Position numbers and translations under genes: made by a program. This document shows, one piece after another, positions 1-10,191 of a DNA stretch of 64,000 bases. Source of the DNA: an uncultured Phycisphaerales bacterium (lineage in GTDB: Bacteria; Planctomycetota; Phycisphaerae; WQYP01); NCBI GenBank assembly GCA_903845195.1, contig CAIMWO010000062.1, positions 62,001 through 126,000 of the forward strand, written 5' to 3'. Below the pieces are notes generated by a model. The model did not search any database, had not been told where the DNA came from, and worked only from the letters and a program-made list of their open reading frames with translations. How positions within the stretch are numbered: the stretch's first letter is position 1; each line of letters starts with the position of its first letter.

Positions 1-1916
1 TGATCGCGGATGGAGAGAAAGGTTTCATCAGCCGTGGCATGAGGCTGCGATTCGAGGAGGACGTCGAGCATGCCGGCCTGGGCGCGGGAGAAGCGGATGG
101 CCTCGGCCCCCTGTTCATCTTTGGTGGTCTGTCCGGAGCGGACGATAACCCCGTATTTTGAAAGCCATTCTTCGGGCAGTACCCCGAAGGTGCCGTCGGC
201 AAGGCGGATGAGGTGTTCGCCCTTGCGCGCCGCAGAAAGAAGCCGCGGCAGCGGCACGACCTGATCGCCGAACTGGACGGAGCCGGTGAGATCGAACCAG
301 TCGATGCCGGAGGCGACGCTGATACGGAAGTCGGACGCGGCGCGATAGAGCTTGCCTTCGGCTTCGACGGTCCACCCTTCGCGGATGAGGGTGGGCACGG
401 TTCGCGGAAGGAAGCGCGCGGGAAGTTCGTAGTGGGGTTCGTGGGTGTCGGGATCGACGTTGCGACGGAACCCGGTGGATTTGAGGATGGCCAGGGCACG
501 CGCTTCGGCAGGCTTGTCGCGGAGAATCATTTTGCGTGCGGCAGCGTCATAGACACCGGCGGCCGGGGTGTGGGCTTCGACCGGGCCGGATTCATAATCA
601 AATAATACATCGGCGAGGACCGTTTCTTCGGATCGGCCGCTGGCGGTAAACGGGGTGTTGACGGGTTTTTTGAGAATAAGCTTGGCCCGCGGCGCGCCGA
701 CGAGTTGCTCGAAGGCGAGCTCTTCGGGCAGATCGAGTTTGGGGACGGCCGGCAGGGTGGCGAGATTGCGGAGGAAATCCTGGCCATCGACTTTGGGCAC
801 GTGCAGTGCACCACGGGTGGAGAAGAGGTCGATCCATTCGAGACCGCCGTTAAAGCGGATCGGCATAAGCTTGTTTTGAATACAGATGACGCCGGGCTCG
901 CCGGGGGCCGGTTCCGAGAAGAGCTGTGCGACGGACAGCGGCATGTTGCGGTCGCCTTCGGCGAGGTGGCCTGAGAGGGTGTAATGTTTGCCATCATCGT
1001 GGGGTGAGATACGAATGAGGAAGTCGAGGGTGGTTTCATCGCTCCAGGAAACCGGGATGGGTTCGACGAAGGCGCTGGCGCGGAGGCGCGTGCGTCCAGT
1101 CTCGACCATTTCGCGGAGGAGTTTGAGACCGACGGCGCCACGAAGGACACAGGTCTTGAGGCTGGCGGAATTTTCATCGGCGGCCGAGATGGGATCCTGC
1201 GGGCGCGCGCCGACGATGCGGCCGAGGATGTCGCGATCGGCCGAGTCCGTAAAGGTGTCGATTTCGCGGGGGTCGAGGCGGAGCGGTTGGGGACGCGTCC
1301 ACCCTTCGCCGTTGCGGGTGCGTTTTTGCTGGCGTGAGAAGAGTTCCACCGTAATGGCGTGGCGGTCCTGTGCCGAGGCGACGGCATCGATGATGTAGAC
1401 GGCATGGCGTGCAAGACCCGCGCGGCTAGGCAAAGCTTCGGAGGCGCGGCGCGCTGCGGATTGCGCCAGGCTGGCCAGGTGGATCTTCCAGCCGGGCTTG
1501 GCGGGCCAGGCATTGGGCGAGCGCCGCTTATCCGCCCCTTCCGTGTTCCGCAGAAGCAACGGATGCGAACGGGCTTCTTCCAGCGGGCGGAATGCGCCGG
1601 ACTTGTCGGCCAGCAGAACGGTCGCCCAGATGTGCGGGCAGACGAATCCGGCGGCGCGCTGTTCGCAGGCGCAGATGGCGTTGAATTCCGTGGGGGTCCA
1701 TTCCAAGCGGGTGTCATAGTGGTCCTGGTCTAGCACGAAGCCGTGGGCCGAGGTGCGGGTGTTCTTGACCAGCAGGGCATCGCCATCGGCGATCATTTTT
1801 CGTGCGGCGGAATCGACCTGCGGCGTGACATCCTGCGCGAGGGCATCCACCAGCCGAAGGCGCGCCTGCGGCGTGGATAATGATTCAGAAGCGAGAGACT
1901 CGGATAGATCACTCAT
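1..1916 (-). CDS. SNF2-family helicase with SWIM zinc finger, N-terminal part (cut by window edge)
   Basis: This frame is open from the left edge to an ATG at 1914-1916 and gives about 638 residues with no stop. A SWIM-type zinc finger is visible near residues 82-95 (C82-x-C84-x8-C93-x-H95). Near residues 565-580 the protein carries a block (DGTFGVLPEEWLSKYG) typical of the region that precedes the ATPase core in bacterial SNF2/RapA-like proteins. The DEAD-like ATPase motifs themselves would lie beyond the edge, so they cannot be confirmed. Family knowledge suggests a DNA-translocating ATPase acting on chromatin or transcription complexes. It is transcribed away from the PtsN-like gene on the same strand, 64 bases downstream of it. 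Function is an inference from domain layout. Confidence 0.75.
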   Translation of the reverse strand, partial: MSDLSESLASESLSTPQARLRLVDALAQDVTPQVDSAARKMIADGDALLVKNTRTSAHGFVLDQDHYDTRLEWTPTEFNAICACEQRAAGFVCPHIWATVLLADKSGAFRPLEEARSHPLLLRNTEGADKRRSPNAWPAKPGWKIHLASLAQSAARRASEALPSRAGLARHAVYIIDAVASAQDRHAITVELFSRQQKRTRNGEGWTRPQPLRLDPREIDTFTDSADRDILGRIVGARPQDPISAADENSASLKTCVLRGAVGLKLLREMVETGRTRLRASAFVEPIPVSWSDETTLDFLIRISPHDDGKHYTLSGHLAEGDRNMPLSVAQLFSEPAPGEPGVICIQNKLMPIRFNGGLEWIDLFSTRGALHVPKVDGQDFLRNLATLPAVPKLDLPEELAFEQLVGAPRAKLILKKPVNTPFTASGRSEETVLADVLFDYESGPVEAHTPAAGVYDAAARKMILRDKPAEARALAILKSTGFRRNVDPDTHEPHYELPARFLPRTVPTLIREGWTVEAEGKLYRAASDFRISVASGIDWFDLTGSVQFGDQVVPLPRLLSAARKGEHLIRLADGTFGVLPEEWLSKYGVIVRSGQTTKDEQGAEAIRFSRAQAGMLDVLLESQPHATADETFLSIRD

Positions 1917-1980
1917 GCGATTGAAAACGAACCTCGAAACCCCACTGGAAACCCGAGCGGGGACGGGCGTGACGAAATCG

Positions 1981-2451
1981 TCAGGCAGTACCCATGGATT
2001 CTTCCTGCGTCTTGACGGCATCGAGAATCTGCTGGGCGCTGGTGGCGGCGCGCATCGCCTGGCGGAACGCGTCGACATTCATAAGACGGCTGATGCGTGC
2101 CAAGGCCTGGATGTGCGGCCCGGTCTGATCCGGCGGACTGGCCAGCATCACGATCAGGCTGACGGGGCGGCCGTCGATGGACTCAAAATCGATGGGCGCT
2201 TCCGGCTTGCCGATGGCCACGACGAGATGATCGACGCCGGCGCATTTGCCGTGCGGGATCGCCAGGCCGTTGCCGATGCCGGTGGTGCGGGTGGCTTCGC
2301 GCTCCAGCACGGAGTTGAGAAGGATCTTGGCATCCTTGACCTCCCCGGCATCGGCGAGCAGTTGCACCATCTCACCGATGGCTTCTTTCTTGTTCTTGGC
2401 AACAAGAGGAACCTTGATATGGGAAAGCTTCAGAATATCCGAAAGCCGCAT
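1981..2451 (-). CDS. ptsN: PtsN-like PTS EIIA(Ntr) protein
   Basis: The 156-residue product is a single PTS EIIA type-2 domain. The phosphorylatable histidine lies in GNGLAIPHGKC (H67), and the surrounding pattern (EREATRTTGIGNGLAIPH) matches the family. The start at 2451 (MRLSDILKLS) is preferred over upstream ATGs because GGAG lies about six bases before it and family members start near here. PtsN proteins take phosphate from an NPr/EI-Ntr relay and usually regulate nitrogen, potassium or envelope functions rather than sugar uptake. No EI, HPr or sugar permease is nearby, so a regulatory role is more likely than transport. It is divergent from the moxR gene. Confidence 0.88.
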   Translation of the reverse strand: MRLSDILKLSHIKVPLVAKNKKEAIGEMVQLLADAGEVKDAKILLNSVLEREATRTTGIGNGLAIPHGKCAGVDHLVVAIGKPEAPIDFESIDGRPVSLIVMLASPPDQTGPHIQALARISRLMNVDAFRQAMRAATSAQQILDAVKTQEESMGTA

Positions 2452-2627
2452 GACGCACTCCATGGGGGCCGGGAGAACCAAAGCACGGTAGTGTAGATTC
2501 ATGCCTCCCAGCATTCAAGGAGTTGCGCCCACGATTCGCAGTTGATGAAGAGGCGAAAGCGGGTATGGCTGGCGGTGGCCCCATCGGATACGATGCGGAA
2601 TGCCGCTTCATCTCTGGAGAAATGTCT

Positions 2628-3728
<1,101 letters not shown>

Positions 3729-3798
3729 CGAATCACCTCGTTGTACGGATAGGACATTGACGCAATGGACGGTGGGTGTGGGGCGGCGGTGAGTTGGC

Positions 3799-4743
3799 AT
3801 GACACAGACTCTGCAAAACGCTTCGGCCAGTGGAATCGGCGCGATCGCCGGTGCGTCGCTGCTGGATCCCAGGGCGCTGGCCGCCATCGGCAAGATGGAG
3901 TTGGTCGCCTCGCAGGTGATGGACGGGTACGTGCAGGGGATGCACCGGTCGCCGCACATCGGGTTTGCCTTGGATTTTGCTCAGCATCGTCAATATGTGC
4001 CGGGCGACGACATCAAGAAAATCGATTGGCGGGTCTATGCCAAGCAGGATCGGTACTACATCAAGCAATATGAAGTGACGACGAATCTGCGGGCGCATCT
4101 GGTCGTCGATGCCAGCGGGTCGATGGCGTACCAGGGAACCGCCGACGCGATGAGCAAGTTCCGGTATGCCCAGTTCGTGACGACCTGTCTGACGTATCTG
4201 ATTTTGCATCAGACGGATTCGGTGGGTCTCGTCACCTTTGATTCGGTGGTGCGGGACTTTATCCCAGCACGCTCGGCGTCGCCGCATCTGTTTACGATCG
4301 CGCGGACGCTCGACGCGTGTCAGCCGCGGGATGAGAGTTCGATCGCCGACGTCCTGCACACCGTCGCGGAGCGGCTGGGGCATCGGCAGATGGTGATCCT
4401 CATCAGCGACCTCTTCGATGATGCCGGAAAACTGCTCGAAGCGTTTCATCACCTGCGGCACCAGCGGCACGAGGTCATCGTGATGCAGATCATGTCCGAG
4501 GATGAACTGACCTTCCCCTTCCGCAAATTCACGCAGTTCGAAAATATCGAGACCGCCAAGTCGCGATTGAAACTTGATCCCGCCACGGCCCGTGCGACGT
4601 ATCTGCAAAACGTGGCTCGTCACCTCAAGACGATCCGCGACGGATGCAATCAACTGCGCATCTCGCACGTGCTTTTCAAGACCAACGAGACGGTTGAACG
4701 GGCATTGACCGAGTATCTGGCAACGCGGATGGGAAGCCGATGA
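3799..4743 (+). CDS. DUF58 domain protein
   Basis: A 314-residue protein with the DUF58 signature around residues 66-92 (YVPGDDIKKIDWRVYAKQD) followed by a VWA-like metal site in LVVDASGSM (about 101-109). No membrane segment is evident, so it is probably a cytoplasmic or peripheral partner. DUF58 proteins are the standard companions of MoxR ATPases, and the moxR gene ends 70 bases upstream. The metal-site strand suggests it binds a partner in a cation-dependent manner. The next gene starts 94 bases downstream, and that gap is filled by an inverted heptamer array. Confidence 0.92.
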   Translation: MTQTLQNASASGIGAIAGASLLDPRALAAIGKMELVASQVMDGYVQGMHRSPHIGFALDFAQHRQYVPGDDIKKIDWRVYAKQDRYYIKQYEVTTNLRAHLVVDASGSMAYQGTADAMSKFRYAQFVTTCLTYLILHQTDSVGLVTFDSVVRDFIPARSASPHLFTIARTLDACQPRDESSIADVLHTVAERLGHRQMVILISDLFDDAGKLLEAFHHLRHQRHEVIVMQIMSEDELTFPFRKFTQFENIETAKSRLKLDPATARATYLQNVARHLKTIRDGCNQLRISHVLFKTNETVERALTEYLATRMGSR

Positions 4744-4747
4744 AGGA

Positions 4748-4832
4748 AACGATGAACGATGAACGTGGAACGATGAAAGACGGCAGAGTTTGCCGTCCGT
4801 CGTTCTACGTTCATCGTTCTTCGTTCATCATT
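4748..4832. repeat. Heptamer array pair forming a hairpin (word AACGATG)
   Basis: The left arm (4748-4779) reads as consecutive 7-base units of the AACGATG type: two perfect, one AACGTGG, one perfect. The right arm (4800-4832) is the same word family in reverse orientation. Between them is a short core containing a smaller GACGGCA/TGCCGTC inverted repeat. The element fills the spacer between the DUF58 and BatA-like genes without breaking the apparent operon. The transcript could fold into a long imperfect hairpin. Confidence 0.85.
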
Positions 4833-4837
4833 TAGTT

Positions 4838-7162
4838 ATGTTTCTGATGTCCTCCATTCTCTTCGGCGCCCTGGCGGTGATCATTCCGGTGATCATTCAT
4901 TTGCTGCAGCGCCAGAAGCCGGTCCCCATCCGCTGGGGCGCGATGCAGTTTCTGTTGGAAACGCCGCTGAAGGCCAAGCGCCGGCAGAATATCGATCATT
5001 GGCTGCTGATGCTGCTGCGGATGGCGATTCTGGCGCTGCTGGCGATTCTGCTGGCGCGGCCGCTGTGGCGGGGCACGCGCATGGCCGGCACCGTGAACAT
5101 GGATGTCGCGGTGGTGCTCGATCATTCGCTGTCGATGGGCCGGCGGGGCGGGGAGGGGGGGGGGACGCTCTATGAGAACGGCCTCGATGTCGTGGACAAG
5201 CTGACCGAAATGCTGCCTGCATCGGCGACGGTGTCGGTGGTGCTGGCGGAACATACGCCGCAGGTCGTTACACCGCTGCCGGTGACGCTGGGCGACGCCT
5301 CCGGCAAACCCAACGCCAATCCCGAATGGCTGCGCCTCCGCCAGCAGTTGCGACACATGCGTCCGGGAATGACCGACGCCGACATCCCCGCGGCCCTGCA
5401 GGCGGCGCGCGAGCTGGTGCAGCACGGCAAAAACGTTTCCAAGATGATTCTGGTGCTCTCGGATGAACAGCGCTCGAACTGGCAGATCGGCAACGCCGGG
5501 GCGTGGCGCATGGCCCTGGGGGATCGCAACGAAACCGCGGCACAGGACCTGCCGATCTTCTCGCTGCCGCTGGCGCAGTCCGGCGGCGGCCCCAACATTG
5601 CCGTCCGCGCGGTGAATATCGCGCCGGAATTCATCGGCATCAATCGGCCCGTGCAGATCACCGCCACCCTCACGAACACAGGAGCGGTGGATTTCCCGGC
5701 AGCACCGGTGAAACTGATCGTGGACGGCCTGGAAATTGCCCAGCAGCAAGTGGCGAATCTGCCGGCCGGCCAGTCCCTGACGATTCACTTCGATCATTTC
5801 TTCGCCCAGCCCGGCTCGCACTGGGTAAAGGTGCAGGCGGATGTGATTGATGCGCTCGAGGCTGACAATTCGATGCTCGCGGCCGTGGATGTATGGCCCA
5901 AACTTGAAGCGCTGATCGTCGATGGACAGTTGACGCCCGCCGCGGGCCCTGCCGATTTCCGCGATGCCCAGTTTCTTCTGGCCGCGATGAATCCGGCGGA
6001 GGTGACCACGGACAGCGCCACGCTGATTTCGCCGCGGGTCGTCAGCGTGAGCGATATCGGAAGCATCCCGCTCGAAAATTATCCGTTGATCGTGCTGCAT
6101 GATGTGCCGCGCGTTCCGGCGGAAACGATCGCCCGCATCGCCGCCCACGTGCAGCGCGGCAACGGCCTGTGGATTGTGCTGGGGTCGCGCACGCAGGAAT
6201 CATTCTTAAAGGATGTGCTGGCGAAATCTCCACTGCTGCCTGCTGCGATAAAGAATTCCCATGCCGCCGGTCCGCAGGAGCGCATCGGTGTGGACATCCG
6301 CGAACCGACCAATCCCATGGTTTCGCTGCTGGTGGCTGCCGAGCGCAATTCCATGGCCGGGATGGCCATCCGGCAATGGTGGCCACTGACGCCGGCCGGG
6401 CCGGAGATGCGCACGATTCTGGCAACCACCAAAGGCGATGCAACGGACAGCAGCGGTGAGAGAGGGGGGGAGGATCCGCTGGTGACGGAGATGGATTTGG
6501 GCGGCAATGGCGGCCGCGTGGTTGTCTGGGCGACGTCCATCGACGGTCGATGGAACAATCTGCCGCTGGCGCCGAATTTTGTGCCGCTGGTCAACGAAAC
6601 GCTTTTTCACCTCGCCGGTGGTTTGAGCAAGGGGCAGCAGCGCCAGCTCGAAGCGGGTCAGACGCTGCTCTGGACGGGCCCCGCTCAGCAACCCGTCGAA
6701 TCCGTAAAAATCACATTGCCCGATGGCCAGTCGCGCTCGCTGACGGCTCAGCTTCGCGGCAACCAGTACGTCTTCAGTTTTTCGGACACCAACATGCCCG
6801 GCCTCTACGAACTTCGTTTTTCTCCGCGCACCATCCCGCAGCCGGTCTATTACAGCGCGAGCATCGATCGACGCGAGCTTGACCCCGCCGTGATTTCCAC
6901 CGCGGAGGCCCAGTGGCTGCGCGAGCGCAATGACCTGCAGGATCGGCTGACGCCCGCCTCGCTTCCGGCCGCATTGGTGGCCCGGCACACAGGTACGGAA
7001 CTCTGGCCCCTCCTAGCATTTCTCGTACTCGCCCTCTTAATTTCCGAAGTGTTCCTGACGCGGCGGCTCGTGCGCCTGCAGACCGACATCCATCCGGAAG
7101 ATGCGGGACTCCTTCCGCACGCGCATCGGCCGACGCCCGGCCTGCCGGGGGGAGCGCGATGA
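4838..7162 (+). CDS. BatA-like membrane protein with VWA domain
   Basis: About 774 residues from the ATG at 4838; upstream in-frame ATG codons lie in the repeat hairpin and are less likely. The N-terminus (FGALAVIIPVIIHLLQRQ) is the BatA/aerotolerance N-terminal membrane domain, with a second membrane segment at about residues 55-73. A VWA-type site D95-x-S97-x-S99 follows (VVLDHSLSM). The middle is an extracytoplasmic beta-rich and GATase-like region, and a last membrane helix lies near residues 727-750. It is a likely membrane partner of the MoxR ATPase. The next gene overlaps it by four bases (ATGA), which indicates translational coupling. Confidence 0.88.
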   Translation: MFLMSSILFGALAVIIPVIIHLLQRQKPVPIRWGAMQFLLETPLKAKRRQNIDHWLLMLLRMAILALLAILLARPLWRGTRMAGTVNMDVAVVLDHSLSMGRRGGEGGGTLYENGLDVVDKLTEMLPASATVSVVLAEHTPQVVTPLPVTLGDASGKPNANPEWLRLRQQLRHMRPGMTDADIPAALQAARELVQHGKNVSKMILVLSDEQRSNWQIGNAGAWRMALGDRNETAAQDLPIFSLPLAQSGGGPNIAVRAVNIAPEFIGINRPVQITATLTNTGAVDFPAAPVKLIVDGLEIAQQQVANLPAGQSLTIHFDHFFAQPGSHWVKVQADVIDALEADNSMLAAVDVWPKLEALIVDGQLTPAAGPADFRDAQFLLAAMNPAEVTTDSATLISPRVVSVSDIGSIPLENYPLIVLHDVPRVPAETIARIAAHVQRGNGLWIVLGSRTQESFLKDVLAKSPLLPAAIKNSHAAGPQERIGVDIREPTNPMVSLLVAAERNSMAGMAIRQWWPLTPAGPEMRTILATTKGDATDSSGERGGEDPLVTEMDLGGNGGRVVVWATSIDGRWNNLPLAPNFVPLVNETLFHLAGGLSKGQQRQLEAGQTLLWTGPAQQPVESVKITLPDGQSRSLTAQLRGNQYVFSFSDTNMPGLYELRFSPRTIPQPVYYSASIDRRELDPAVISTAEAQWLRERNDLQDRLTPASLPAALVARHTGTELWPLLAFLVLALLISEVFLTRRLVRLQTDIHPEDAGLLPHAHRPTPGLPGGAR

Positions 7163-10100
7163 ACATGATGATGTCCTTATTGGCCGACGTGAGCGCAAAC
7201 GCAACAGCCGCCGACGGCGAGATGCGGACCACCCTGGAACTTCACCCCGCGGTGCCGTGGTGGCTGCTGGTGCCGTGCGTGTTGCTGGCCGTCGGCCTGG
7301 TGATGCACCTGTACGGCCAGCAGCGGAAGATTGCCTCGCGAAGAACCATCCTGGCACTCACGGCAGTTCGCGTCGGCCTGGTTCTGCTGATGGCACTGCT
7401 GCTGCTTCAGCCGGTGCGGAAATGGATCAGCACACGCACCAGCGCCGGGACGCTCTGGGTACTCGTCGATCAGAGCCCGTCGATGCAGATGAAAGATCCG
7501 CAGGCCGGCAACGTCGAGAAACTGCACTGGGCCGAGGCGCTGGGGTATCTTTCCGATGACGTTCGACCGGAAAAGGTCGATGTGCTCAGCGCCCATCTGG
7601 CGGCCCTCTCCGCCGAATTCCGCTCCCTGCGGCCGGCGCTGACGCACGCTGCCTCAATGGCTCCTCCCGGGCAGGAAGCACGCGAAGTTCGCCAATTCGT
7701 CGAGCGGCTCAAGACGTGGGCGGATGCGGCGGATGCCCTGCGCAAACGACTGCGGAAGAATACGACCATCACACGCGATGCACCGGTCATCATCGAGACT
7801 TTTGATGCGGCGATCGCCAAGATGCGCCGCGGCATCACCGACGCCGGAGCCACGGGCAGTCTGCCTGATGCCGTCGCCGCGGTGAAGTGGGAAGACATTG
7901 GCCCGATTCTGACGCGCGTGGGGCGTGATCTGGCGGCCCTGGCGGAGTCGTCCGATGCATCCTTCATCGCTGGCGCCAAATCGAACAGTGATGTTCAGGC
8001 GGCCCTGTCGCGCATGACCGGCGTGCCGCGTTCTGAACTCGCCTACCTGATGATGACCGATCCTCACGGCCGCGGAAGCAGCGAAAAGATGCGAATGCAC
8101 GACCTGGCGTCCAAGTACCGCGTGCGTGCCCTGGGCTTTGCGGACACGGCCCGCGATGCCGGCAGCGTGGATGCGGGGGATTACGCCGATGTGATGCGCG
8201 GGGCATTCACCTCCACCGGCCAGGCCACCAATATCGGCGCGGGATTGCAGATGGTCGGCGAACAGTTGGGACCCGAAGAGGCGGCATCCGTCGTGATCGT
8301 CACTGACGGCCGGCATAACGTTCCGGGCGATCCGACCGAGCCGGCGCGAGCCCTGGCTGCCCGCGGGGTGAAGGTCTACGGACTCCTCATTGGATCGGCC
8401 GAGGTTTCGCCCGATGCGGCCGTGGAACAGATCGACGCCCCAGATTGGATTTACCGCGAAGATACCCTGACCGCCAACGCGCTGATTCGCATGGACGGCC
8501 TGGCGGGCAAGACCCTGCGGGTGGAATTTCTCCGCGGCGGCGTGCTGCTCGACACACGCACGCTCCTGGCCCGCACCAATCAGCAATCGGAACGCGTCAC
8601 CTTCACCGACAAACCGCCGGAATCAGCCGGGCATGAATATGAAATTCGCGTCGCCCAGGTGCCCGGCGAAGTCAACGTGCAGAACAATCGCCAGAGTTTT
8701 CGCGTCGCCGTCAAGAAGGACAAGCTTTACGCGCTGGTGATTGAAGATCGGCCGCGCTGGGAATTCCGCTACGTGACGGCAACCCTGGAGCGCGACCCGC
8801 GCATGAAGGTGCAGACGGTGCTGCTCTCGCCCGGTGAAATTGCCGGGGTGACCAGCCCGCCGCCGGTGAAGGCCTCGCCCGCCAATACGCAGATCGAGGC
8901 GCAGATTCTTCCCGAGACGCGCGACGAGTGGCTGGCTTTTGATTTGATCGTGCTGGGTGACATCGCACCGGCAACGCTGACGCCGCAACAGCAGCAATTC
9001 ATTGCCGTGGCCGTGCGCGACAAGGGCGCAACCTTGATCACGATTGCCGGCCAGCGCAACATGCCGGAAAAATTTGGCGATACGCCGCTGGCCGACCTGC
9101 TCCCCGTGACGCTCGCGCCGCAGTGGGCTCCGGAGATCATCGTCCGCCACAGCCGGATCGGCTTCCGCCCCGCGTTGGCGCCGGAAGGGTCCGTCTCCGT
9201 GCTCGGACAGTTCGGGATCGATCCGGCCGGTACGGCGGCGCTTTGGTCGGCCGCGCCGCTCTGGTACTGGCACAGCCCCTTCACGCAGGCCAAGCCCTCG
9301 GCCAACGTCATCTGGTCGATCGTGGATCTCGAAGGCGCCAGTGGAGATGATGCCGCGGGAACGCTAGCCGCTTCACGCAAACACGCGCTGCTGTCGACCA
9401 TGAATGTGGGACTCGGCCGCACGCTGCATCTGGCGAGCGATCAGACGTGGCGTTTCCGCCAGATGAACGGGCAGAATATTCAGGAACGCTTCTGGGGACA
9501 GGTAGTGCGTTGGGCCGTGGGAAGCGATCTGCCAGCAGGCGGAAAATACGTGCGTTTCGGCGTCAGCCGTCCGCGCTATTCCGAGGGCGAGCCGGTCGTG
9601 GTCACCGCACGCGTGCTGCGCGAAGACCTGGCGCCGTATACCGGGCTGAATTTCTCGGCATCGGCCCGGCTCTTCCCCCAGCGCGACGCCAAAGGCCAGC
9701 CCATCGGCGATTCGCACACCGTTGCCGAAACGCGGATGATCGAAGCTCCTGAATCCCCCGGGTATTACCGCGGCACCTTCGGCGGATTGCCGACAGGCGA
9801 ACTGGAAATCACCCTCCGCGGCACCGAAGTCGAACGCCTTCTCGATGTCGACCCCTCCGTCACGCAGCGTTCCGTCGTCATCCGCATTGAGCCGCAGTTG
9901 AACGTAGAACAGCGCAACCTAAACACCGATCGCGCAATGCTGGCACGCATCACTCAGGCCGGTGGCGGATTCATGCTGGACGGTCCCTACGCCGATGTCC
10001 TTGCCGGCCATCTGCCGGAGATTCAGCAGACCCGCACCATCGCACGGCAGGTGGGTTTCTTCACCGATCCCAAGGATGATGGCACGTACTGGGCACACTG

Positions 10101-10173
10101 GGCCTTCATGGCCGCGTTCGCAGTGCTGATTACGGCCGAATGGGTGATTCGCAAGATGGGCGGGTTGGTGTAA
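7159..10173 (+). CDS. Large VWA/GATase-like membrane protein of the MoxR cluster
   Basis: A 1004-residue protein that starts with ATG overlapping the upstream TGA. Two membrane helices lie at about residues 34-52 and 63-86. A VWA metal site follows (VLVDQSPSM, D104-x-S106-x-S108), then a second VWA-like half with VVIVTDGRHNVPGDP. A GATase1-like fold is suggested by the block around LYALVIEDRPRWEFRYV, and a terminal membrane helix by FMAAFAVLITAEWVIRKM. Such proteins typically close MoxR-DUF58-BatA clusters in planctomycetes. The extracytoplasmic part may sense or tether an envelope component. No catalytic activity can be assigned by eye. Confidence 0.85.
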   Translation: MNMMMSLLADVSANATAADGEMRTTLELHPAVPWWLLVPCVLLAVGLVMHLYGQQRKIASRRTILALTAVRVGLVLLMALLLLQPVRKWISTRTSAGTLWVLVDQSPSMQMKDPQAGNVEKLHWAEALGYLSDDVRPEKVDVLSAHLAALSAEFRSLRPALTHAASMAPPGQEAREVRQFVERLKTWADAADALRKRLRKNTTITRDAPVIIETFDAAIAKMRRGITDAGATGSLPDAVAAVKWEDIGPILTRVGRDLAALAESSDASFIAGAKSNSDVQAALSRMTGVPRSELAYLMMTDPHGRGSSEKMRMHDLASKYRVRALGFADTARDAGSVDAGDYADVMRGAFTSTGQATNIGAGLQMVGEQLGPEEAASVVIVTDGRHNVPGDPTEPARALAARGVKVYGLLIGSAEVSPDAAVEQIDAPDWIYREDTLTANALIRMDGLAGKTLRVEFLRGGVLLDTRTLLARTNQQSERVTFTDKPPESAGHEYEIRVAQVPGEVNVQNNRQSFRVAVKKDKLYALVIEDRPRWEFRYVTATLERDPRMKVQTVLLSPGEIAGVTSPPPVKASPANTQIEAQILPETRDEWLAFDLIVLGDIAPATLTPQQQQFIAVAVRDKGATLITIAGQRNMPEKFGDTPLADLLPVTLAPQWAPEIIVRHSRIGFRPALAPEGSVSVLGQFGIDPAGTAALWSAAPLWYWHSPFTQAKPSANVIWSIVDLEGASGDDAAGTLAASRKHALLSTMNVGLGRTLHLASDQTWRFRQMNGQNIQERFWGQVVRWAVGSDLPAGGKYVRFGVSRPRYSEGEPVVVTARVLREDLAPYTGLNFSASARLFPQRDAKGQPIGDSHTVAETRMIEAPESPGYYRGTFGGLPTGELEITLRGTEVERLLDVDPSVTQRSVVIRIEPQLNVEQRNLNTDRAMLARITQAGGGFMLDGPYADVLAGHLPEIQQTRTIARQVGFFTDPKDDGTYWAHWAFMAAFAVLITAEWVIRKMGGLV

Positions 10174-10191
10174 GGGAAAAAGAAAAACCGA

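Noticed and set aside
527..1717. 396-residue minus-strand frame at the left edge
   Set aside because: Another minus frame over the same region carries the SWIM zinc finger and SNF2-type block and runs open to the edge.
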